Below, piece by piece: positions 22,936-32,642 of a stretch of DNA of 64,000 bases. The DNA is from Chloranthus sessilifolius (Eukaryota; Streptophyta; Magnoliopsida; Chloranthales; Chloranthaceae). The translations under genes were made by a program, and so were the position numbers. The DNA is taken from contig CM037593.1 in NCBI GenBank assembly GCA_021018995.1, positions 32,811,810 to 32,875,809 on the forward strand, in the 5' to 3' direction. The notes below the pieces were generated by a model that did no database searches, was not told the DNA's origin, and saw only the letters and a program-made list of their open reading frames with translations. Positions within the stretch are counted from its first letter, which is position 1, and the number at the start of each line of letters is the position of its first letter.

Positions 22936-23939
22936 TTGGATTGATGCCGGGAAAATCATTCCCCTTACACCTTCTCAACATGCTAACATCCATCAAGTAC
23001 CACTACCCCCACATCCTACCGGAGGAGTAGGTCCCAGACCCACCATCGGAATGATAGAAGATGAGGGGTTTAAATTTGACCCATCCGATTACATCAGTGA
23101 TCGGGAGAGTTATGTAGCACCGCTGTTAAGAAACATTGAAGAAAGGAATATAGGGATAGTTGAACCCCTAAATTTGTCAGATTATTTCCCCAACCCGACT
23201 CCATAAATTGAACCCTTGGATCTCAGGGTATACTTTCCATCACCCACACCCGTCAATTATGTGAATATCAATGCATACCAACCATACACCACAACCCCCA
23301 TCAATTACCCGATGAGCCAACAGGCCCCCAATCCTACACCGCTTTCCATGATCATCAATGGCATCGCACCCCATTCCAACTACCACCATACACCACAACC
23401 CCCATCAATTACCCAATAAGCCACCAAGCCCCCAATTCAATACCCGCACCCATCAATTATCAATGGCCTACACCCACTCCATCACCCCTAGCTCAACCAC
23501 CAGCAAGTTCCACCACCCCGGTCAATTACCTAACGGCCCATTAGACCCCCCATCTACCGCCAACACCCACTAGCTATCAATGGCCTACTTTCACCTCTTT
23601 CCCTCCAATGCCACCACCCTCAAGCTCCACCACCCCCATTTGGCCAATCTGTCCACCCAACCCTCCACCACCGAAATAAATCAGGTGTTGCCCACGCCCT
23701 CTGAGCCAGCCGTACAAATATCTCAAGCATCGGCTGCCACACCCTTCCAGCTCTCGGGACTCACATATGATCCTCATCAGGTCTCGCTAAGCTACGAACA
23801 AACATATATCAATGCTAGAAGTAGCAGTAGAGAATGGGCAGTAGATTTTGTTACCCGATCAGGGAGGATATCGAAGCAGCGAAGCAGCCGGACAGCCCAA
23901 CCGAAGGAAAGAAAGACAATGTTGTAAACCCTTTAGAAG
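22936..23939 (+). pseudogene. Gag-protease linker, Ogre-like element
   Basis: Continues the polyprotein: an acidic stretch (23040-23200), then Pro/Thr/Asn-rich sequence with repeated CCCATCAATTACCC phrases (23250-23560), then a Q-rich stretch leading to the protease. Shifts and stops. No catalytic motif. Confidence 0.65.
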
Positions 23940-24986
23940 ATGAGTAGAACATATCGGACACTCGGTGAGAAGAATGCCCCTTATATATGGGATCTGTTGA
24001 TGACGTCCCCCCTCCATTTCCAAGCATTAATGGGGGCATTAAAAAATGTGCATGTATCACTCCAAGTTAGCCCAGACGAAGTCGGGCAGATAATTGGTCA
24101 AGTGATGGCTCCAAATGCCATTTCATTTTCTAATGCCGATTTACCTGAGGAAGGAGGTAGCTACTCAAAATCTTTAAATATAACCGTTGAGTTTGGAAAT
24201 ATGATTATCCCCTTGGTACTAATCGATAATGGGTCTGTATTTAATATATTCCCGTTAAGAACCGCCACCAAGATCGAGGTTGATCCGTGCATGCTAAGGC
24301 CCACCAGAACCAGCGCTAGAGGGTTTGACAATACTAGGAGAGAAATAATGGGAGAAGTTGATCTTGAGCTATTGATAGGGCCAATGACCTCTTCCATCTT
24401 GTTTCAAGTCATGAATATCAAATCCTCATTTAACCTGTTATTGGGACGCCCGTGGCTACATGAAGTCGGAGCCATACCTTCCACATTGCACCAGAAACTC
24501 AAATTTGCATCTGGGCATAAGATTATCATGATCATTAGAGAGGGGCACAGTGAGAAAGAAAAGGCTGCCAATAGCATTGAAAAACCTAATATTTTGGATG
24601 TACCACACATCGCTGAGGACGTCGACCTCCACAATTTTGAGTACGAGGTGTCAGCAATACTCCTAGAACCCATTGAGGGCAGCATGTCTAAAACGGGAGG
24701 CGGTATGGTAGCGGCAGTGGCAATGCTCCAAAAGTGGGGCTATCATAAAGGAAGGGGTCTGGGATCCAAATTACAAGGCAGAAGAGAGCCAGTTGTGGCT
24801 AAGGGACAAAAAGTAAGATTCGGGCTAGGATATAAGCCCATAGAGCAAGAGGTCCGAGAGGCCAAAGAGAAAGCTAGGGTCGCCGCGGCTGCAAGAGCTC
24901 GAGGAATCGACATAGAGGAGAAACCTCACCCTAGGTCGCACATCAGGGATTCCTTTGTCAGCGCAGGGGTCGTGAAGATCGATTGA
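23940..24986 (+). CDS. Aspartic protease with C-terminal G-patch (Ogre-like element), open over 348 residues
   Basis: The longest intact frame in the window. Residues about 85-200 form the retropepsin: PLVLIDNGSVFNIFPL holds the catalytic Asp in the DNGS form common in Tat elements, and FNLLLGRPWLHEVGAIPS is the usual C-terminal strand and helix. Residues about 255-300 are a G-patch (MLQKWGYHKGRGLG), followed by basic sequence with FGLGYKP. It is a segment of the Gag-Pol polyprotein, not a separate gene; the start shown is just the first Met of the open frame. The G-patch may bind RNA, as in betaretroviral proteases. Confidence 0.85.
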   Translation: MSRTYRTLGEKNAPYIWDLLMTSPLHFQALMGALKNVHVSLQVSPDEVGQIIGQVMAPNAISFSNADLPEEGGSYSKSLNITVEFGNMIIPLVLIDNGSVFNIFPLRTATKIEVDPCMLRPTRTSARGFDNTRREIMGEVDLELLIGPMTSSILFQVMNIKSSFNLLLGRPWLHEVGAIPSTLHQKLKFASGHKIIMIIREGHSEKEKAANSIEKPNILDVPHIAEDVDLHNFEYEVSAILLEPIEGSMSKTGGGMVAAVAMLQKWGYHKGRGLGSKLQGRREPVVAKGQKVRFGLGYKPIEQEVREAKEKARVAAAARARGIDIEEKPHPRSHIRDSFVSAGVVKID

Positions 24987-25619
24987 AATGGGGCAACCCA
25001 TTTGACCCCACACAAACCCATAGCCCCAGTCCATCCCACCAATCCCTAGATCTCCCATCCCAGCTTGGAGATAGACTTGGTCGTGTTATCCCTTTTCGAG
25101 GAACGACGGTCGGTATCTGAACAAACCCCCCCTGTGGTGAATCACCACAAAATCTAGTTATCATTTGAGGACATGATCTCAGACGAAATGTGGATCAATA
25201 TGATGGAGGCTGACTCCAATGAGCCATATCAGTCAGCAGCCTCCATCCCAACAGGTAAAGAAGCGGCCCCTCAGGTACGCAATTGGGCATCTTTGCCCCA
25301 AACTCTGGAAGCAGGAAGTGGCCTAAAGTTTGGCGCCTGTTTTCAAAAAAAAAAAAACCTATAAAAAGTGAGATAAGCCTTTGGCAGGCAATACCTTGTA
25401 TATACACAAACCTGCCTGACCATGGGCCCATCTCCGAAGAAAATAAAAATCTAAAAAACATAGAAGAAAATAAAAATCTCAAAAATATAGAAGAAAACCA
25501 AAATCTCAAAAACATTGACAAAATCTAAAGTCCAAAAATAGTCATTTAAAATTCCAGAAAATGTCCCACAAAAGGATGCCTTAATCAAAATGCCCGTCCC
25601 ATGAGAAATCGATCCCTTC
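24987..25619 (+). other. Spacer between protease/G-patch and RT
   Basis: A frame at 25173-25364 (MISDEMWINMMEADSNEPYQ...) gives an acidic then Trp/Gly-containing peptide typical of the Tat protease-RT spacer. At 25437-25515 short A-rich units (GAAAATAAAAATCTMAAAAA) repeat. Stops separate it from RT. Confidence 0.5.
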
Positions 25620-26700
25620 CCTGTAGGAATACAAGAAGAGGTAGGGATCACGAGTCTGGACGAGGATGTCCCCTTCGAGGAGCTCCTTGACTGATTTGCC
25701 GACTTTGAGCACGGCCCTACCCCCATTGTCGAAGAGATCGAAGACGTCAATCTAGGAACTGAGGAAGTTCCCAGGATAACCAAAATCGGAACATCACTGT
25801 CTCTTGAGGAAAGAAAAAGCATGATTGACTTCCTTCGATCATACCAAGATGTTTTTGCCTAGTCGTATGAGGACATGCCTGGTCTGGAATCTGATTTGGT
25901 TGAGCATGAGTTGCCCCTCTACCCTGATATGAAGCCAGTCAAACAGAAGTTGAGACGTCTTTGACCTGAATGGATGCTGAAAGTCAAAGGCGAGGTCATC
26001 AAGTAGTATGACGCGGGGTTTCTCATGGCATCCAAATACCCGCAGTGGCTAGCCAATATCGTACCTGTGCCAAAGAAGGACAGAAAGGTCTGCATGTGCA
26101 TTGATTTCTGTAATTTGAACAGAGCGAGCCCAAAGGATGATTTCCCACTGCCACACATCGACATATTGGTTGATAATGCAGCTACGCATGAGATGCTTTT
26201 ATTTATGGATGGATTCTCAGGATACAATCAGATCAAAATGGCAGAGGTTGATCGCGAGAAGACAACGTTCATTACCCCCTGGGGAACCTTTTGCTATCGA
26301 GTCATGCCATTCAGGCTGAAGAATGCTGGCGCAACGTACCAGAGAGCTATGACTGCACTATTTCATGACATGATGCACCGAGAGATTGAAGTGTATGTCG
26401 ATGATATGATAGGCAAGTCACCGGAGTGAAGCAACCATCTGGTAAACCTTCAGAAGCTGTTTGAAAGGCTGAGGAAATATGGACTACGTCTGAATCCACA
26501 AAAGTGCGCATTTGATGCCATGTCAGGAAAATTGTTGGGATTCATCGTCAGCAGGAGGGGGATCGAAGTTGACCCAGTCAAAGTTAAAGCCATCACTGAA
26601 ATGCCACCGTCGTCTATCGAGAAAGAGGTTCATTGCACAGCTAACCCCAATCTGCACGCAGATTTTCAAGTTACTAAGGAAGAATTCGCCCATTGAATAG
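25620..26700 (+). pseudogene. Reverse transcriptase of the Ogre-like element
   Basis: The leading segment DVPFEELL and SYEDMPGLESDLVEHELPLY, then PQWLANIVPVPKKDRKVC, CIDFCNLNRASPKDDFPLPH, FMDGFSGYNQIKMAEVDREK, MPFRLKNAGATYQRAM and the active site YVDD (26394-26405), ending GFIVSRRGIEVDPVKVKA. These are classical gypsy RT blocks. Stops at about 25859, 25963, 26005 and 26428 inactivate it. Confidence 0.93.
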
Positions 26701-27110
26701 AACGATGATTGTTAGGCAGCATTCAAAAAAATTAAAAGCTACCTCCTTAATCCACCTGTTTTGGTATCACCTGAGCCACGAAGACCACTCTTGATGTATC
26801 TCTCCACGACGGAAGTTTCGATTGGATGTGTCCTTGGGCAGCACGAATAAATAGGAAGAAGAGAGCAGGTCATTTACTATCTGAGCAAGAAGTTTACTCA
26901 TTACGAGACACGCAACTCTCATATGGAGAAAGCATGCCTAGCTCTTATATGGGCTACTCAAAGGCTCCGCCACTACTTACTATCTCAGGCCGTTCTGCTC
27001 TTGGCCCGAATGGACCATTAAAATACCTATTTGAAAAGCCAGCTCTCACTGGATGAACCACACGATGCCAACTTTTATTATCTGAATTCGACATCACGTA
27101 CATCACTCAA
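26701..27110 (+). pseudogene. RT-linked RNase H, Ogre-like element
   Basis: Frames give PRRPLLMYLSTTEVSIGCVL, then YYLSKKFTHYETR-like sequence, ACLALIWATQRLRHY and GPLKYLFEKPALTG. This is the RNase H that follows RT in all gypsy elements; in Tat it is thought to serve mostly as a tether. Frameshifts near 26850 and 26990. Confidence 0.85.
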
Positions 27111-27745
27111 AAATTGATCAAGGGGCAGGCACTTGCTGATCATCTTGCTGATAATCCTTTACCTAACTATGAGCCGTTAAGAACCGAATTCCCAGATGAA
27201 GATATCTTGTTCATGACGCAAGACGATATAGAAGAAGCAAAAGAATCATGGATAATACACTTTGACGGGGCAGCAAATGTCGAGGGCCAAGGAGTCGGCG
27301 CCATCTTGATTTCACCAAAAGTATCCCATGTACCGATCTCTATCAAGCTCAAGTTCCCTTGCACTAATAATATGGCTGAGTATGAAGCTTGCGCCGCTGG
27401 TCTGCAGGCAGCTCTCGATCTGAATGTAACTCTCCTTGGAGTGTGGCGATTCACAGTTAATCATATGTCAGACGAATGGTGACTGAAAGATGAAAGATGA
27501 GAAACTGATCCCCTATCATGAACACCTCGAGGATCTGATAGCTTGCTTCCAAGATGTGACTTTCTCATACGTCCCCCGGATAAGGAATCACTTTGCCGAC
27601 GCATTAGCAACTTTGGTGTCAATGATGGAAATCCCCTATGGTGTTGAGATGAAGCCGATCAGGATCGAGCAAAGGAATGAGCCGGCCTTCTGCCTCCAGA
27701 TTGAGGAACCTACAAAGCCTGATGATGAGCCACCTTAGTTCTTAG
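27111..27745 (+). pseudogene. Second (archaeal-type) RNase H, Ogre-like element
   Basis: WIIHFDGAANVEGQGVGAIL carries the first Asp; NNMAEYEACAAGL the Glu; FADALATLVSMM the last Asp, and VPRIRNHFAD matches the usual spacing. Having a second RNase H downstream of the RT-linked one is a hallmark of the Tat lineage. A break at about 27470-27490 removes the DS...V segment that normally carries another acidic residue. Confidence 0.85.
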
Positions 27746-27779
27746 ATATAAAGAATTTCCTCGAGACCCTAACTTTCCC

Positions 27780-28971
27780 AGAGGGTACATCCAAGACAGA
27801 CCGACGAACCATTCAACGTTTAGCGACGGGTTACGTCATTTGCGGGGAATGCCTCTACAAGCGATCATACAATCACATCTTACTCAGGTGCCTGACTGAA
27901 AGTGAAGCGGTCAATATTATGAAAGAAATCCATGAGGGAGTATGCGGAGCCCACGGTAGCGGTCACATGCTCGCTAAGAAAATCCTACGACAGGGATACT
28001 TTGGGACCACCATGGAATCAGATTGTTGCAAACATGTTCAAAAATGCTACAAGTGTCAGGAACACTCCAGTCTGATACACACTCCTGCCATTGATCTTCA
28101 TTGCATGACCACTCCTTGGCCATTTGCTACCTGGGGCCTTGACGTTGTCAGAATGATTAATCCAAAAGCATCAAACGAACATCGGTTCATCCTTGTCGCC
28201 ATTGAGTACTTCACCAAGTGGGTAGAAGCGGTGTCAAATGCCAACATCACGGCCAGTCACGTCGAGAAGCTTTTCAAGAACAATATTGTGTGCCGATTTG
28301 GAGTACCCAAAGATATCATCACGGACAACGGCACAAACTTTGTGAATAAGCGCATTCGAGACTTCTGCGTGCAATACAAGATCAAGCACCATCGCTCATC
28401 CCCTTATCGGCCTCAAACCAATGGATTCGTGGAAGCCACGAACAAGACAGTCGTCCGCATCCTTGAGAAAATGGTCATCACTTATCGAGATTAGAGCGAA
28501 ATGCTGCCATTTGCTGTGTGGGCCTATCGAATGTCGATCCATACCGCTACAGGGGCAACACCATTCTCCCTTGTGTATGGAATCGAGGCCATCCTCCCAG
28601 TAGAGGCTGAAGTACCCTCGCTCTGAATCCTCATGGAATCAGGCTTACCCGAAGCAGAAAGAGAGAGATCATGCTTTGATCAGCTGAACTTACTGGACAA
28701 AAAGAGACTCCTAGCCTTATGCCATACCCAAGTATACCAGGGGCGAATCGCACGCGCTTACAATAAACGTGTCCGCGATCGAGATCTAAAGGTAGGAGAC
28801 ACTGTGTTGAAGAAGATCTTCCCATCCCTCCATGCTGATCCGAGAGGAATGTTTAAGCCAAACTGGGAAGGACCATACGTCATTCGAGAAGTGTTGCCGG
28901 GATACGCCATCCGCCTCGCCACCATAGAAGGAGATCATCTTCCTGAGCCCATCAATGCTAGATACGTCTGA
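27780..28971 (+). pseudogene. Integrase of the Ogre-like element
   Basis: Zinc finger: EIHEGVCGAHGSGHMLAKKI with a CYKCQEH Cys pair. Core: WGLDVVRMINP (Asp), IITDNGTNFVN (Asp), NGFVEATNK (Glu). Then MLPFAVWAYRMSIHTATGAT and a C-terminal domain with GRIARAYNKRV, LKVGDTVLKK and FKPNWEGPYVI. Only a few stops, at about 28492 and 28624. The frame ends at 28971 at the end of the Gag-Pol coding region. Confidence 0.93.
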
Positions 28972-29630
28972 CGGTTCTACTCTTAGTCAATTGCGATAAG
29001 GTAAGTATTGGTGAAATAGATACGTGACTGCTTAAGAACCACCCAAAAGAGGCCATCATTCCAAGCACAGTAGCCAAAAAGCATCCCTAAAAATGATGAT
29101 ATCCTTTGCTACCCCATTTGAGCTTGGGCCTTTCTTTCAATAAACCCATTCCCCTAATATATATATATATATACGTGTACATATATCAAAAAAGAGAGAA
29201 AAGATGAAGTAGAGTTACTATCAAAATCCAAAAAAATTAAAAAAGTAAAAACTCAAAAAGAGATTGCCTAAAATGAAGCAAAAAGAATAAACAAATGTAG
29301 AAGAATCACGGGGCATATACAGTAAAACCCCCAAGGAAGAAAGTATGTTGAGAAAATTGAAGCCGTATCAAGGAAATCCTTTTAACCCAGTATACCTTCA
29401 AATCTTAACCTAACCCATGGCCAAGCTACACCCTGAAAGAAGCCCTCTTTGTAGGTTTGCAAGCAGTCATAATATCTGTTAAGTCAATATGAGCCGAGCC
29501 GTGAGACGACACTAGAACCCCATCCAGTTGGCTATGATGGAATCGACGTCTATGTCGTGGCTCTTAAAAAAAAATATATAATAATAAATAATAATAATAT
29601 ATAAATAAAATAAAAATACAAGCTCAAAGA
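28972..29630 (+). other. Post-pol spacer, part 1
   Basis: A-rich non-coding sequence with a (TA)n at 29157-29174. No gene seen. It separates the end of pol from the hairpin repeats and from the convergent antisense genes. Confidence 0.55.
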
Positions 29631-29633
29631 AAG

Positions 29634-29773
29634 ATGGACGTGGTGAAAACCCGAAAGGGTGCTACGGGTAAAAACAGCGAGTTTGTGCGGACCAGGTGAA
29701 AACCCGAAAGGGCGCTTGGGGTAAGAGCTAAACCCATGGACGTGGTGAAAACCTGAAAGGGTGCCACGGGTAA
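29634..29773 (+). repeat. Three GNRA-type hairpin repeats after pol
   Basis: Units at 29634-29672, 29690-29724 and 29736-29773 share GGTGAAAACCCGAAAGGGYG followed by a short pairing segment and GGGTAAg. In units 1 and 2 ACCC/GGG(T) enclose a GAAA tetraloop, and in units 2 and 3 an outer arm pairs with a matching 3' arm (GTGG with CCAC in unit 3). Confidence 0.8.
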
Positions 29774-30309
29774 GAGAGAAGATAAATGAAAAAAAAGAGA
29801 GGAGAAAGAAAAGAAAAAGAAATTGAAAAAGAAAGGTTTGGACTGATTGAGAAGATTGATGTTTGAGGACCCCTTTCGTTACTCTTCTGGTACCCTCTTG
29901 TCCGATTAGGCCACTCATGCTAGTTCAAATAAGGTCCCAACCAGAATTGTCTTGGTGAAACCCGCATTGTCGAATGTATGACCCAAGGCAAGGAGAAAGG
30001 TTTAACTCAATCTAAAGGGATCAATATTCCGGCCTTGGCAAAATTTGGAAACCCATCCAGGTCCGACTCCAAAAGGGGGGGTCGCCCATGCTCAAAGGTG
30101 GACCCAAGGTTTCTCAAAATATCACCCAATGATTAAGGCAAAAAAAAAAAAAAAAGAAGAGAAAAAAAAGAGAAGAAAGAGGAGATAATACATAAACAAA
30201 AAAAAAAAGATCTGTATAGATGTATATAACTGCCTTTTGTATCACTTGCACCACATCTAAAAAAAAAGCCGGTGTGATGACTAGCATGTTTTCCTTTTTA
30301 TAAGTATAG

Positions 30310-30366
<57 letters not shown>

Positions 30367-30400
30367 GTATACCAAAAATGTGTGTGTATCTGTAAAGGGG
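29774..30400. other. Post-pol spacer, part 2, with poly(A) and (TA)n tracts
   Basis: Purine-rich sequence, then a stretch with GACCCAAGG phrases (29980-30115), then A-rich tracts and (TA)n at about 30328-30362. No gene. This is where plus-strand gag-pol transcripts and minus-strand DUF7745 transcripts would converge. Confidence 0.55.
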
Positions 30401-31970
30401 TTTTCTATGCCCCTTTTTATATATATGATGCAAAAGTTACGTATGCGGGGAAGGAGTCAACGGCCCAACTCGCGCTTCAAAGCGCTAATCTCAGCATAGA
30501 GATCATCCTCTCGAACATTCCTCTCAGTCAGCTAACGACCATGCAGGCTCTTGAACCTCTTCCGAGAAGAGTCGGCGGCTCCAAAAGTAACACTCAGTGA
30601 TTACTTCAAGCGGAGAACCTCGCTCTCCGCTGTGTCTGCTCTAACCCGCTCGCATGCCAAGAGTTCTTGCAGTACCCTCTTCTCATCCACCAATAGCTCA
30701 ATACGGGTTCGGAGCGCCGCCTCTTTCTTTGGCCAGGGGCCTCCAGTATCAATGATCTCTGACAAATTCGGGCCATCAACGACAGGCCGCTCGATCCAAT
30801 GACACCTCATACTCGGGAGAAGTTCTCTAACCAAGTCTCCTGCTCAAAATCACATCATCGTGGTCTCATCACGTCTCCCAAAGAGCAATAATCCGGTCTA
30901 TGTCTTCGAAGGATCCCCTAGACAAGATCAAATCACATAAAGGGAGTCTGGCCTCACAAGACACCTGCTGAGGGCAGCCAAACTGACGCAACAACCAGAA
31001 TGGGAAGTAGAAGGTACTGCCGGTCAATCTGAGGAGGGTGATATCTTCATGGTCTCTAGAACGAATCACTGGGAAGGTTCGATCCAACCAAGGAAGCCTC
31101 CATGTCAGCTCAGCATCGACCAACCAAAGTTTCAGAGCCGATGTATCACCCTGGGGGAGCAAGTGGCATCTACCTAAAAAACAGCGGGCCACTTCTCCTC
31201 GAGCAACATAGAAGCGAGGCATGGGCCCCAAAATGGCAAAATGCTCACCCAGCTAGACCTGGAGCAATAAGGGGCATCCCCGAAGACCCTCCACTTGCCC
31301 AAGGCAAAAGAATCAAGGCATCGGTACAGCTTGGCGAGCATCAAATGCATCATGGACTGGGCTGCCTCCAGCTCCATCAAAATATCGCAAACTGCCAATG
31401 GGAAGCTTTCTCCCCTGGTGTAGAAGAGGATTTCAGAGATGAGACCAAGTGCTAGAGCTTTCACGCTAAAGACATTCCTAACCGGCAATTTTCGGAGGCT
31501 TTCATCACCGAAAAGTTATTTGAGGAATTTTAGCGAACACCTGGTGGGCCCCTCAATGAGACTTTTCTCATACTCGGATTTCTTCAAACCAAGAGTAAGG
31601 TGAACGGATCTGGAATACCCTGGTTTAGGCATAACTCTTGCAAGGTCCCTATGAAGCTTCAGGCCAGATAGATTGGATAGCTCCTCAAGGGTTGGGGTCA
31701 ACTCCTGCTTCCCAAAACGGAATACATGAAGGTTCACATCCCAGCACGAAGCAGCGGCATGAAGGAGTTCACCGAGAGGAATCTCTAAAGGAAGAAAGGC
31801 ACTCCAAGTCGGCGAGCTCACTCTCGTTCAAACTCCCAAACCAAGCCGCCAGGAGTTTGGGCCCCAAGCCTGAGAAAGAGGATACATTGGCTCTAGACCC
31901 TCCACGTAAGGGAGGCTTAGGAGGCGGATCCATGAACGTACAAGGATCTTTTGGGAAGATAAGAATCAAT
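30400..31970 (-). pseudogene. Antisense gene 2: DUF7745-like plant transposon protein
   Basis: Minus strand, beginning MDPPPKPPLRGGS at about 31930. Order: LLAAWFGSLNESEL; HAAASCWDVNLHVFRFG with QELTPTLEELSNLSGL; ALALGLISEILFYTRGESF with LMELEAAQSMMHLMLAKLYR; FYFPFWLLRQFGCPQQV; then a charged coiled coil (KKEAALRTRIELLVDEKRVL). This order and spacing are those of DUF7745 proteins, found in many plant genomes mostly in transposon context; function unknown. At least three frameshifts split it (about 31790, 31500, 31200). It has its own TATA and palindrome cluster upstream and lies between integrase and the antisense PMD gene, convergent with gag-pol. Confidence 0.7.
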
Positions 31971-32067
31971 GTAGGAAGATGGGCCCGCCTTGGAGAAACA
32001 AGAGCTAAAAAATGCTGGTCAAAGGAGCCAAGTCAAACAAAAAAGAAACAATTTTTGGGTCAATTCG

Positions 32068-32077
32068 GGGATATAAG
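32068..32077 (-). promoter_or_regulatory. Probable TATA box of antisense gene 2
   Basis: CCTTATATCC on minus, about 140 bp upstream of the first Met and about 50 bp downstream of the palindrome cluster. Confidence 0.5.
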
Positions 32078-32123
32078 GCCCATCCCGAGCAAACTATCGA
32101 TTCTAACACATCTTATCTCTATT

Positions 32124-32270
32124 TGGCTGCGCAACTAATAGTTGCGCTAGTGCATTTGAACCCCCAATTTGGCCTGGCGTAGCTATTAGTTGCGTCAGTG
32201 AAATTTCCTTGGCACTTTAGCCAAGCGCAACTAATAGTTTCGCCAGACTAAAATATTAGTTGCGCCAGAC
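32124..32270. promoter_or_regulatory. Palindrome cluster upstream of antisense gene 2
   Basis: Copies at 32124-32150, 32173-32198 and 32221-32246, plus a half site 32252-32270. Same sequence as in the LTRs, which suggests the antisense promoter shares its regulator with the LTR. Confidence 0.9.
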
Positions 32271-32642
32271 TAAAACCCCCCCTTCAGCCATCTCAGGGCC
32301 GAACTGAAGAGGGGACTTCTGCCCTATTTGTTGGTTTTTATATGTCGGCACTTCCGACCATCAATGACTTATGGATTATTTTATTATGTGCAGGATTGAT
32401 CCTACATCGAGGCATGCAACCCCAAAAGGCCACTTTCTAAAAAGGGTATGAAGCAGGCACATCCTGCAGAGAAATAGATTTGATGCCAAGCAAGCAGAGC
32501 ATAAAAATCAAAGCAAGACCATTTCCCAAATAATTATAAAAATCATCAAATTTGTCTCCAAAAGTGCCACACCAACCATTCTCCAAATTGTTTAAAAACA
32601 GATCCCAAAATAAAATCCAAAATGCTGAAGGAAACTAATGGC

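Noticed and set aside
24161-24685. Minus-strand frames opposite the protease
   Set aside because: Shadows of the well-supported plus-strand protease frame.
30130-30362. Poly(A) and TA tracts as the tail of a LINE or SINE
   Set aside because: No LINE or SINE body or target duplication precedes them, and they lie inside the Ogre-like element's spacer.
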